This document shows positions 17,176 through 24,011 of a stretch of 28,393 nt of DNA, piece after piece. The DNA comes from JAVVSR01 sp964604875 (lineage in GTDB: Bacteria; Bacillota; Clostridia; Christensenellales; CAG-917): NCBI GenBank assembly GCA_964604875.1, contig CAZSAC010000020.1, positions 1 through 28,393 of the forward strand, read 5' to 3'. The translations under genes were made by a program, and so were the position numbers. The notes under the pieces are model-generated. The model saw nothing but the letters and a program-made list of their open reading frames with translations, was not told the DNA's origin and did no database searches. How positions within the stretch are numbered: position 1 is the stretch's first letter; every line of letters starts with the position of its first letter.

Positions 17176-17280
17176 TTATTTGTTTGAGATATACTAAAAT
17201 ATATCGGCAGGCAGGGGTTTGAATTTACCCCGAATTAAAAATAAAAACGATAACCTTAACAGTTATAAAAGGAGTTAATA

Positions 17281-17691
17281 ATGGCAGACGAAAAAGACAT
17301 CAACCAGAACATTGATTTAGAAGAGGATTTTGAAGACGAAGAAGAGATAATCACCTTATTTAATGAGGAAACTCAAAAAGAAGAAGAGTTCCGTATTATT
17401 GAAGTTATCGACCACGATGAAAAAGAATACGTTTTACTAAACCCTGTTGAGCCCGATGAAGAAATCGGCGAAGACGAGGTAATCATATGCGAAATCGGCG
17501 AGGACGAAAACGGCGAGGGATATATTCTCCCTGTAGACAGCGAAGAAACTTTACAAGCCATCTATGATAAGTATGTGGCAATGTATGAAGAGGAAGAAGG
17601 CTGCTGCTGTGATGACGAGTGTGATTGTGACGACGAATGCGAATGCGACGATAAGTGCGAATGTGAAAAAGGTTGCGATTGCAAAAAATAG
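17281..17691 (+). CDS. DUF1292 protein with cysteine-rich C-terminal tail
   Basis: 136 residues. The first 105 form a very acidic DUF1292 domain (IITLFNEETQKEEEFRIIEV, YVLLNPVEPDEE, LQAIYDKYVAMYEE), a family of unknown function usually found beside ruvX, as here. The last 30 residues are different. They hold 11 cysteines (108-110, 114, 116, 120, 122, 126, 128, 132, 134) in four CxC pairs each followed by three charged residues, a six-residue repeat. This looks like a metallothionein-type metal-binding tail. SD AAAGGAG precedes the ATG. The gene is monocistronic, with its own promoter and terminator. The metal-binding role is inferred only from the cysteine pattern. Confidence 0.88.
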   Translation: MADEKDINQNIDLEEDFEDEEEIITLFNEETQKEEEFRIIEVIDHDEKEYVLLNPVEPDEEIGEDEVIICEIGEDENGEGYILPVDSEETLQAIYDKYVAMYEEEEGCCCDDECDCDDECECDDKCECEKGCDCKK

Positions 17692-17713
17692 TTCAAGTTT
17701 TTAAATAAACGCT

Positions 17714-17752
17714 AAAAACCGCTGTTATTTTTGAAAATACTGCGGTTTTTTT
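17714..17752 (+). terminator. Intrinsic terminator after the DUF1292 gene
   Basis: AAAAACCGC (17714-17722) pairs with GCGGTTTTT (17742-17750) over 9 bp, around a 19-nt loop and followed by further T residues. It lies 22 nt after the stop codon. The stretch from here to 17863 is AT-rich and holds only a 17-bp palindrome at 17832-17848 before the rpsB promoter. Confidence 0.8.
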
Positions 17753-17863
17753 GTTATAAATTTAAAATTTCGATAGAAGAAAATAGCGTAAAAAGTCACA
17801 TATTTTTCAGGTATTTTATTTGTAAAAAAAGTTAATATTTAATATTAAAATAGCGATATTTGT

Positions 17864-17892
17864 TTGCCTTATAAAAAATTGTGTGCTATAAT
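17864..17892 (+). promoter_or_regulatory. Sigma-A promoter of rpsB-tsf
   Basis: TTGCCT (17864-17869) and a perfect TATAAT (17887-17892), preceded by TGTGC, have 17-bp spacing. Transcription should start near 17899, giving a 95-nt leader. The palindrome TTAATATT-T-AATATTAA at 17832-17848 lies just upstream and could act as an UP-like element or a binding site. Confidence 0.75.
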
Positions 17893-17914
17893 TTCCACAT
17901 TAAATTCCGCACGT

Positions 17915-17964
17915 ACGGGCTTGCAGAGCGTTGCCGATATCGGTTTAATCTGCTTATATCCTGT
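17915..17964 (+). promoter_or_regulatory. Structured leader RNA of rpsB
   Basis: Three nested helices can form: ACGGG (17915-17919) with CCTGT (17960-17964, one G-U), GCAGA (17923-17927) with TCTGC (17949-17953), and GCCG (17933-17936) with CGGT (17941-17944). Internal loops separate them. The element sits between the promoter and the SD of rpsB. Ribosomal protein S2 is known to control its own operon in enterobacteria, so an autoregulatory leader is plausible, but I cannot assign this to a described RNA family. Confidence 0.5.
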
Positions 17965-17993
17965 TCGGAGGAGAAAAAACGGAGGTATTTTTT

Positions 17994-18845
17994 ATGTCAG
18001 TTACATCTATGAAAGCCTTGCTTGAAGCAGGCGTTCACTTTGGTCATCAGACCAAACGTTGGAATCCCAAAATGTCCAAATACATCTATGCCGCAAGAAA
18101 TGATATTCACATTATCGACTTGCAAATTAGCGTAGATATGGTTGAAGAAGCTTATAGCTTTGTTCGTGACATCGCTGCTCAAAATAAGAGCATTTTGTTT
18201 GTCGGCACAAAGAAACAAGCTCAAGACGCCATTCAATCAGAGGCTGAACGTTGCGGTATGTATTTTATCAATCAACGTTGGTTAGGCGGCACTTTAACAA
18301 ATTTCAAAACAATCAAATCCCGTATTGACCGTTTAAACAAGCTAACCCAAATGGAAATCGTTGGCGAATTCGATATGCTTCCCAAAAAAGAAGTTATCAA
18401 ATTAAAGGCTGAACGTGAAACTCTGGAGAAGAACTTAGGCGGTATCAAAAATATGCGTGACCTTCCCGGCGCGTTGTTTGTGGTTGACCTCAAAAAAGAA
18501 GAAATCGCAGTCAAGGAAGCTCGTTTATTGAACATTCCTATCGTTGCTGTTGTTGATACCAACTGTGACCCCGATTTGGTTGACTATGTTATCCCCGGAA
18601 ACGACGACGCTATCCGCGCTATAAAATTGTTCGCTGGCTTAATGGCAGACGCCGTTATTGAAGCTAAACAAGGCAAAGACGCTGTTGCTCCTACAATTGA
18701 AGCTGCAATCGACGCTGCAATCGAAAGCGAAGACGAAGAAGAAGTTGTTGAAGAAATCGCTGTGGAAGAACCCGTTGTTGAAGCTGCGCCCCTTACCAAA
18801 GAGGAAGCTTTAGAAAAGGCTATCGCAGAAGCTGAAGAGAAATAG
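17994..18845 (+). CDS. rpsB: 30S ribosomal protein S2
   Basis: Component of the small ribosomal subunit, 283 residues. Diagnostic motifs are LLEAGVHFGHQTKRWNPKM, NDIHIIDLQ, FVGTKKQAQDAI, QRWLGGTLTNFKTI, LPGALFVVD and IPIVAVVDTNCDPDLVDYVI. The S2 fold ends at about residue 225. It is followed by a tail of nearly 60 residues rich in Glu and Ala, a common extension in Firmicutes. SD GGAGGT (17981-17986) precedes the ATG, with a second GGAGGAG slightly upstream that lies beside the leader hairpin. It is first in the operon with tsf. Confidence 0.98.
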   Translation: MSVTSMKALLEAGVHFGHQTKRWNPKMSKYIYAARNDIHIIDLQISVDMVEEAYSFVRDIAAQNKSILFVGTKKQAQDAIQSEAERCGMYFINQRWLGGTLTNFKTIKSRIDRLNKLTQMEIVGEFDMLPKKEVIKLKAERETLEKNLGGIKNMRDLPGALFVVDLKKEEIAVKEARLLNIPIVAVVDTNCDPDLVDYVIPGNDDAIRAIKLFAGLMADAVIEAKQGKDAVAPTIEAAIDAAIESEDEEEVVEEIAVEEPVVEAAPLTKEEALEKAIAEAEEK

Positions 18846-18855
18846 GAGGTATTTT

Positions 18856-19527
18856 ATGTCATTTACTAGTAAAGACGTTATGGATTTGCGCGCACGTACA
18901 GGCGTTGGTATGATGGATTGCAAAAAAGCTTTGACTGAAACCGATGGTAATATGGAAAAAGCTATTGATTATTTACGTGAAAAGGGTATCGCAAGCGCGG
19001 CAAAAAAAGCCGGTCGTGTTGCATCTCAAGGCATCGTTGAAAGTTATATTCATATGGGCGGTAAAATCGGCGTTATGGTTGAAATCAACTGTGAAACAGA
19101 TTTTGTCGCAAACAGCCCCGACTTTAAAACATTTGCGCACGATGTCGCTATGCAGATTGCCGCTATGAAGCCTACTTGTGTTGCAATTGAAGACGTTAAC
19201 CCCGCAGATATTGAAAAAGAAAAGGAAATTTTGACCGCTCAAGCTATGAACGAGCCTAAACCGAAGCCGATTGCTATCATCGAAAAAATGGTTGAAGGTC
19301 GTATAAGCAAATATTATAAGGAAGTTTGCTTGTTAGAGCAGGATTTCTTTAAAGATACCGCAAAAACCATTAAGGATTTATTATTGGAAATTACCGCAAA
19401 AATCGGCGAGAAGATTGCCATTCGCAGATTTGTTCGTTACGAGATGGGCGAAGGCTTAGAAAAAAAGAAAGACGATTATCTTGGCGAAATCAGCGAGAAC
19501 CTTGCAAAAATGCAAGCTAATAGCTAG
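18856..19527 (+). CDS. tsf: Elongation factor Ts, short form
   Basis: Guanine nucleotide exchange factor for EF-Tu. The UBA-like N-terminus reads VMDLRARTGVGMMDCKKAL, and the EF-Ts core has INCETDFVANSPDF (the TDFV motif that contacts EF-Tu). The C-terminal FVRYEMGEGLEKKKDDY is also conserved. At 223 residues it is about 60 to 80 shorter than E. coli or B. subtilis EF-Ts and matches the short form with one core subdomain, as in cyanobacteria and Thermus. SD TAGGAGG lies 10 nt after the rpsB stop. A strong terminator follows. Confidence 0.97.
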   Translation: MSFTSKDVMDLRARTGVGMMDCKKALTETDGNMEKAIDYLREKGIASAAKKAGRVASQGIVESYIHMGGKIGVMVEINCETDFVANSPDFKTFAHDVAMQIAAMKPTCVAIEDVNPADIEKEKEILTAQAMNEPKPKPIAIIEKMVEGRISKYYKEVCLLEQDFFKDTAKTIKDLLLEITAKIGEKIAIRRFVRYEMGEGLEKKKDDYLGEISENLAKMQANS

Positions 19528-19535
19528 TTATTTTT

Positions 19536-19562
19536 GGGACACAGTTTTGTGTCCCTTTTTTT
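19536..19562 (+). terminator. Intrinsic terminator between tsf and pyrH
   Basis: GGGACACA (19536-19543) and TGTGTCCC (19548-19555) form an 8-bp perfect stem with loop GTTT, followed by seven T residues. It ends only 22 nt before the pyrH ATG, so pyrH depends on read-through or on a promoter I cannot see well. Confidence 0.92.
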
Positions 19563-19584
19563 ATAATTTTGGAGGTGACCTACT

Positions 19585-20283
19585 ATGGCATACAAAAGAG
19601 TTATTATTAAAATCAGCGGTGAAGCTCTTGCGGGCGATAAGGGCTTTGGCTTAAATAATGAGGTTGTCGACGCTGTTGTTGAGCAAATAAGAAAAGTTAA
19701 AGAATTAGGCATTCAAATCGGCATAATTATTGGTGGAGGCAACTTTTGGCGCGGACGTCAAGGCACCGAAATGGACCGTACAACCGCCGACCATATGGGA
19801 ATGTTGGCAACGGTTATTAATGCGCTCGCTTTGCAAGACGCCTTGGAAAGAAGTGATATTCCTACCCGTGTTCAAACTGCGTTGACAATTACACGAGTTG
19901 CGGAACCGTATATTTTGAGAAAAGCCTTAAGACACCTTGAAAAAGGGCGCGTTGTTATTTTTGCGTGCGGAACGGGAAATCCCTATTTTTCAACAGATAC
20001 AGGCGCAGCGTTACGCGCGGCGGAAATCGGCGCAGACGTATTATTACAAGCAAAAAACATCGACGGCGTTTACGACAGCGACCCGAGGAAAAACCCCGAC
20101 GCCAAAAAACTGGACGAGCTATCCTATATCGATGTAATAAAACAAGGTTTGGCGGTTATGGATACAACGGCGGTTTCGCTTTGTATGGAAAACAAAATTC
20201 CGATTATAACTTTTGCCTTAAGTGAAAAAGACAGCATTGTAAAGGCGGCAACGGGCGAAAAAATCGGTACAATCATCAAATAA
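19585..20283 (+). CDS. pyrH: UMP kinase
   Basis: Phosphorylates UMP to UDP in pyrimidine nucleotide synthesis; amino-acid-kinase fold, hexameric and allosterically controlled in the family. The 232 residues include KRVIIKISGEALAGDKGFG, IIIGGGNFWRGRQG, TADHMGMLATVINALAL, FACGTGNPYFSTDTGAALRA (the fold signature) and DGVYDSDPRKNPDAKKLDEL. SD GGAGGTGA precedes the ATG. It lies downstream of tsf as in most Firmicutes but behind a terminator, and has its own terminator at 20312, so it can be uncoupled from both neighbours. Confidence 0.98.
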   Translation: MAYKRVIIKISGEALAGDKGFGLNNEVVDAVVEQIRKVKELGIQIGIIIGGGNFWRGRQGTEMDRTTADHMGMLATVINALALQDALERSDIPTRVQTALTITRVAEPYILRKALRHLEKGRVVIFACGTGNPYFSTDTGAALRAAEIGADVLLQAKNIDGVYDSDPRKNPDAKKLDELSYIDVIKQGLAVMDTTAVSLCMENKIPIITFALSEKDSIVKAATGEKIGTIIK

Positions 20284-20311
20284 TTTATGACAAATAATAA
20301 ATTTTTTATTG

Positions 20312-20339
20312 AAAAATGCAAAGTTTTTTTGCATTTTTT
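20312..20339 (+). terminator. Intrinsic terminator after pyrH
   Basis: AAAAATGCAAA (20312-20322) and TTTGCATTTTT (20328-20338) form an 11-bp stem with loop GTTTT, followed by T residues. It separates pyrH from the frr operon. Confidence 0.82.
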
Positions 20340-20410
20340 CTTTTTAAATTTGCAAAAATTGTATTTTTATTTTTAAGTAATATTAGCGTTTGTTTATCTA
20401 AAAAATTATC

Positions 20411-20439
20411 TTGCTTTTTGTTCCCTATTTTGATATAAT
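20411..20439 (+). promoter_or_regulatory. Promoter of the frr-to-polC-like operon
   Basis: A perfect TATAAT (20434-20439) has the extended -10 dinucleotide TG at 20431-20432 and a weak -35, TTGCTT at 20411-20416, 17 bp upstream. It follows the pyrH terminator and is the only good promoter before frr. The eight genes from frr to the polC-like gene are tightly spaced after it. Confidence 0.65.
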
Positions 20440-20470
20440 ATAATAAGTATTTTGAAATCTGGAGGATTAT

Positions 20471-21046
20471 ATGGCATACGGTATTGAAGAAATCGATTTA
20501 CTTTTTGATTGTTATGAAGAAGATAATAAAAAAACATTGGAAAATTTTAAGACGGAATTGCAATCTATTCGCGCGGGAAGGGCAAACGCTCACATTTTAG
20601 ACAAGGTAACCGTCGACTATTACGGAGCTCCAACTCCGATTAATCAAATGGCTAATATTACGATTGCCGAAGCGCGCGTACTAGTTATCAGCGTTTGGGA
20701 TAAATCGGCTTTAAAAAATGTCGAAAAAGCCATTTTGGCGGCAAATGTCGGGATTACGCCCAACAACGACGGCACGGTTATCCGTTTGATTTTCCCGGAA
20801 GTCACAGAAGAACGCAGAAAGGAATTAGTTAAGACCATTAAGTCCGGCGCAGAAAGCACGAAGGTCGTTTTAAGAAATCATCGCCGTGACATTAACGAGG
20901 AACTTAAAAAGTATAAAAAAGACAGCATCATAACCGAAGACGACTTAAATAATTTTTTAGCCGACGTAGATAAAGTTCTTTCGGGCTTTATTGAAAAAGT
21001 AGATACGCTTGCAAAAAATAAGGAACAAGAGGTTATGAGCGTATAA
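20471..21046 (+). CDS. frr: Ribosome recycling factor
   Basis: Releases ribosomes from mRNA after termination, together with EF-G. The 191 residues include LQSIRAGRANAHILDKVTVDYYG, split by the hinge to the second domain, then TPINQMANITIAEARVLVI, GITPNNDGTVIRLIFPEVTEE and NHRRDINEELKKYKKD. The length is slightly above the usual 185 because of short extensions at both ends. SD GGAGG (20461-20465) precedes the ATG. The stop codon TAA shares its last base with the ATG of the next small gene, so translation is coupled. Confidence 0.98.
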   Translation: MAYGIEEIDLLFDCYEEDNKKTLENFKTELQSIRAGRANAHILDKVTVDYYGAPTPINQMANITIAEARVLVISVWDKSALKNVEKAILAANVGITPNNDGTVIRLIFPEVTEERRKELVKTIKSGAESTKVVLRNHRRDINEELKKYKKDSIITEDDLNNFLADVDKVLSGFIEKVDTLAKNKEQEVMSV

Positions 21047-21234
21047 TGCTGGACCTTATCGGTAAAAGCTTAAATATTGCCTTAAAATCACTATCCGATG
21101 AACAACGTAAAGTTATTGTCAAAAAAAACGACAGCAAGGGTGACAATGTTTTTGATGATGAACTTGTTGTTCAAATAAAAGAAACCGAAGACGACATTAT
21201 TTTGGTTACCTCTAAGTTTAAATTAAAGGTGTAA
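21046..21234 (+). CDS. Small hypothetical protein between frr and uppS
   Basis: A 62-residue acidic ORF in a TAATG overlap with frr, so its ribosomes are probably supplied by reinitiation. The N-terminal part (LDLIGKSLNIALKSLSDEQ) could form a helix. The rest alternates charged and beta-prone stretches (DELVVQIKETEDDIILVTS, then KFKLKV). There is no signal peptide, membrane segment or metal motif. I do not recognise a family. The exact overlap and its place in a tight essential operon argue that it is translated. It is 4 nt from the uppS ATG at 21239. Confidence 0.6.
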   Translation: MLDLIGKSLNIALKSLSDEQRKVIVKKNDSKGDNVFDDELVVQIKETEDDIILVTSKFKLKV

Positions 21235-21238
21235 TTTT

Positions 21239-21982
21239 ATGGCGAACAACTTTTTTGAGGTTCGCCAAATTCATAAGGAGTGTATGAGCAATAAATTACC
21301 AAACCACATCGCATTTATAATGGACGGGAACGGCAGGTGGGCGAAAATGCGCGGTCTACCTAGGTCGGCAGGTCATCGAGCAGGGGCTAGAGCTTTAAAA
21401 AAAGTGGTTGCCGCCGTGGCGGAACTGAAAATTCCATTTATGACAGTCTACGCCTTTAGCACGGAAAACTGGGCTAGACCTAAAGACGAAATTGATACAA
21501 TATTCGAAATGATAATGGATTTCAATAAAAAGGAACTAAAAAACCTTTTAGAGCAGAACATTTGCGTCAAGTTTATTGGAAGTCGAGACGGGCTATCCGA
21601 GGACTTAATTAAATCCATAGATACCATATCGGATAAAACGTCGGTTTGTACGGGGACTACCTTGAATATTGCGTTTAATTACGGCGGTAGAGAAGATATA
21701 TTACAAGCGGTAAACCACGCCGTTGAACTGGGGCAACCCGTTTCGGCAAAGCAATTTGAAAATTTGCTTTATACAAGCGGACAGCCTATGCCGGATATTA
21801 TTGTAAGGTCAAGCGGAGAATATAGACTTAGTAACTTTTTATTATATCAGGCAGCGTATGCCGAACTTTTCTTTGTTAAAGCGTTATGGCCTGATTTTAA
21901 TAAAAAACAAATTGATAAAATATTGGAGGAGTATTCGTCCAGAGACAGACGCTTTGGCGGAGCTACGCAAGAAAATGCTTAA
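21239..21982 (+). CDS. uppS: Undecaprenyl diphosphate synthase (isoprenyl transferase)
   Basis: Cis-prenyltransferase that makes the C55 carrier lipid of cell-wall synthesis from farnesyl and isopentenyl diphosphates. The 247 residues show IAFIMDGNGRWAKMRGLP with catalytic Asp29, YAFSTENWARP, LNIAFNYGGREDI, DIIVRSSGEYRLSNFLLYQ (usually GGxxRLSNF) and the final SSRDRRFGG. There are two candidate starts: ATG 21239 after AAAGGTG at good spacing, and ATG 21284 after AAGGAG only 3 nt away. An 8-bp hairpin lies between them. I keep the first because of spacing; the conserved part starts after either. The 3' end overlaps cdsA by 8 nt. Confidence 0.96.
   Translation: MANNFFEVRQIHKECMSNKLPNHIAFIMDGNGRWAKMRGLPRSAGHRAGARALKKVVAAVAELKIPFMTVYAFSTENWARPKDEIDTIFEMIMDFNKKELKNLLEQNICVKFIGSRDGLSEDLIKSIDTISDKTSVCTGTTLNIAFNYGGREDILQAVNHAVELGQPVSAKQFENLLYTSGQPMPDIIVRSSGEYRLSNFLLYQAAYAELFFVKALWPDFNKKQIDKILEEYSSRDRRFGGATQENA
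21240..21267 (+). repeat. Inverted repeat at the uppS translation start
   Basis: TGGCGAAC (21240-21247) and GTTCGCCA (21260-21267) form a perfect 8-bp stem with a 12-nt loop. The left arm begins on the second base of ATG 21239, and the right arm ends 8 nt before AAGGAG of the second start at 21284. There is no T-run, so it is not a terminator. Confidence 0.6.
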
Positions 21983-22808
21983 ACGTTTATTGACAACGAT
22001 TGTATTGGTGACGTTTGTGGTTACGCTTATTGTTTTAGGCGTTTCCAATTACGTTTTTTTTGATGTTTTAATTTTATTTTTTGCAACTTTAGGAACTTAC
22101 GAAATATACCACAGCTTTAAAATCAGCGGATATAAAAACAGCTTATTTCCGCCTTTGTTGCTGGCAATAGGCATTTATCCGTGCTGGCATTTTTTAGGGT
22201 TGGAAGGGCTTATCTTAATTGGAAGTATTAGCGTTGCGCTTGCGTTGACGATATTTACGTTTAAGGGCGAAATGGAAATGAAGGATTTAATGGCGACAAT
22301 CTTTTCTTTGGCTTATCCATATTCGCTTATATGTATTTCGTTTTTGCTCACGAAGGAGCATTGCGCTACCTTCTGCATAGCCTTTGCGGTGTTTATTCCC
22401 GTATTTGCGGATACGTTTGCTTATCTTGTGGGAAGCGCCATAAAGGGACCCAAGCTATGTCCGACAATCAGCCCCAAAAAGACTATTGCGGGCGCTATCG
22501 GCGGTCTGTTTGGCGCAGTTTTGGGTTCTGTTTTGTTTTTCCTCTTATTCGACTATTCTAATTGGTTATCAGTTGGTTATGTGCCGTTTTCAGAGAATAT
22601 CGGCATATCTGTTACAATATACATAGTGTTAGGCTTATTAGGAGGAGTTGTTTCCGAATTGGGCGACTTAGCTGCCAGTCGAGTTAAACGCGCAATCGGG
22701 ATTAAGGATTTTGGAAATATCTTTCCCGGTCACGGTGGGTCGCTGGATAGGGTGGATAGCATAATGTTTATGCTTGTCCTTTTATTGATTACTTTCCAGT
22801 TTGTATAA
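21975..22808 (+). CDS. cdsA: Phosphatidate cytidylyltransferase (CDP-diacylglycerol synthase)
   Basis: Integral membrane enzyme that makes CDP-diacylglycerol from phosphatidate and CTP, the branch point of phospholipid synthesis. I place the start at ATG 21975 (MLKRLLTTIVLV), which gives 277 residues and overlaps the uppS stop by 8 nt. The longer frame from 21858 only re-reads uppS. About eight hydrophobic segments are visible. The C-terminal signature SRVKRAIGIKDFGNIFPGHG followed by GSLDRVD is the complete CdsA pattern. SD GGAG is distant (about 12 nt), so coupling to uppS is likely. Confidence 0.96.
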   Translation: MLKRLLTTIVLVTFVVTLIVLGVSNYVFFDVLILFFATLGTYEIYHSFKISGYKNSLFPPLLLAIGIYPCWHFLGLEGLILIGSISVALALTIFTFKGEMEMKDLMATIFSLAYPYSLICISFLLTKEHCATFCIAFAVFIPVFADTFAYLVGSAIKGPKLCPTISPKKTIAGAIGGLFGAVLGSVLFFLLFDYSNWLSVGYVPFSENIGISVTIYIVLGLLGGVVSELGDLAASRVKRAIGIKDFGNIFPGHGGSLDRVDSIMFMLVLLLITFQFV

Positions 22809-22815
22809 TAAATTG

Positions 22816-22841
22816 TTTATTGCGAAAGTTTTTGCAATAAA
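22816..22841 (+). repeat. Hairpin between cdsA and dxr
   Basis: TTTATTGC (22816-22823) and GCAATAAA (22834-22841) form an 8-bp stem with a 10-nt loop. No T-run follows, so it is more likely an mRNA stability or processing structure than a terminator. The dxr SD AGAGGTG is 15 nt downstream. Confidence 0.45.
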
Positions 22842-22869
22842 TCCGTAAAATAATATAAGAGGTGTTAAA

Positions 22870-24006
22870 ATGAGACAAGTTATTATTTTAGGCAGTACGG
22901 GTACTGTAGGTCGGCAAGCTTTAGACATCGTCAGACATAACAAAACCGACTTTAAGGTAATTGGCTTAACAGCTCACAAAAACATTCAGCTTTTGGTAGA
23001 ACAGATAAAAGAGTTTCAACCCAGATATGTAGCAATTACCGACGACGAGGCGCGGAGAGAGTTTGTTAAGGTTCGACCGCCTTATGTGCAAGTTATTAGT
23101 TTGGATGAGCTTACTTCTTTAAAAACCGACGTCTGCGTTGTGGCGATGACGGGCGTTTGCGCGCTAAATCCGACGTTACGCGTTATCCGCGCGGGGACTT
23201 CTATTATTGCGATGGCTAATAAGGAAGCTATCATCACCGGCGGTAAATTTTTGTTTGACGCTTGTAAAAAGTTTAAAAACGAGATTATCCCAGTCGATAG
23301 TGAGCATAGCGGTGTTTGGCAATGTATGAAAGCCGGCAATCATGGCGATATTAGAAGGGCTATATTGACAGCAAGCGGTGGTCCGTTTAAAGATTATACA
23401 GACGAACAACTGGCGTTGGTTACACCGCAATTAGCCTGCCGTCACCCTGTTTGGCATATGGGCGCAAAAATCACGGTGGACAGCGCAACTCTTATGAACA
23501 AAGGCTTTGAAGTTATCGAAGCGATGAACTTGTTTGATTTACCGCTGGAAAAAGTTGACGTTGTTGTTCACCCGGAAGGCGTGGTGCACTCTATGGTTGA
23601 GTTTATCGACAACAGCGTTATCGCGTGTCTGTCATATCCTGATATGCGCGTTCCGCTTTTGGTGGCTATGGCTCACCCGGATAGATTCCAAAGCCCGGTG
23701 TCTCCGCTGGACTTGACAAGAGTAGGTTCGCTTCATTTTGAAAGACCAAACCTAAATAAGTTCCGTTGTATGTCTTTGGCACTAGAGGCGGCAAAGTTGG
23801 GTGAAGCAAGCATTATCGCCTTGTCCGCAGCTGATGAAGTCGTTGTCCCTGCGTTTTTGGAGGGAAGAATAGGGTTTATGGATATGCCCAAGTATCTTGA
23901 AATGGCGCTAGGCTTTGTAAGAGCAGGAAGAATTGGTACGGTTGAAGAAGTTTTAAGTATAGATATGACTGTTAAGAAATATATTAGAAGTGCGTTGAGG
24001 TATTAA
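22870..24006 (+). CDS. dxr: 1-deoxy-D-xylulose 5-phosphate reductoisomerase
   Basis: First committed enzyme of the MEP isoprenoid pathway, forming 2-C-methyl-D-erythritol 4-phosphate with NADPH. The 378 residues have the nucleotide-binding loop LGSTGTVGRQALDI (7-20), ANKEAI (116-121), and metal ligands in VDSEHSGVWQ (Asp143, Glu145). TASGGPF and MNKGFEVIEA (209-218, which supplies a further metal ligand) follow, then HPEGVVHSMVEF. Length is normal. SD AGAGGTG precedes the ATG. With ispG further down, the operon supplies two steps of the pathway that feeds UppS. Confidence 0.98.
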   Translation: MRQVIILGSTGTVGRQALDIVRHNKTDFKVIGLTAHKNIQLLVEQIKEFQPRYVAITDDEARREFVKVRPPYVQVISLDELTSLKTDVCVVAMTGVCALNPTLRVIRAGTSIIAMANKEAIITGGKFLFDACKKFKNEIIPVDSEHSGVWQCMKAGNHGDIRRAILTASGGPFKDYTDEQLALVTPQLACRHPVWHMGAKITVDSATLMNKGFEVIEAMNLFDLPLEKVDVVVHPEGVVHSMVEFIDNSVIACLSYPDMRVPLLVAMAHPDRFQSPVSPLDLTRVGSLHFERPNLNKFRCMSLALEAAKLGEASIIALSAADEVVVPAFLEGRIGFMDMPKYLEMALGFVRAGRIGTVEEVLSIDMTVKKYIRSALRY

Positions 24007-24011
24007 TTTTA

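Noticed and set aside
18700..18845. Short GAA/GCT-rich repeats at the end of rpsB
   Set aside because: They encode the low-complexity Glu/Ala tail common in S2 proteins and are not a DNA repeat element.
21858..21974. Long N-terminal extension of cdsA
   Set aside because: These 39 codons only re-read the uppS coding sequence in another frame; ATG 21975 begins the first membrane helix as in other CdsA proteins.
22816..22841. Terminator between cdsA and dxr
   Set aside because: The stem is good but there is no T-run, and the operon clearly continues.
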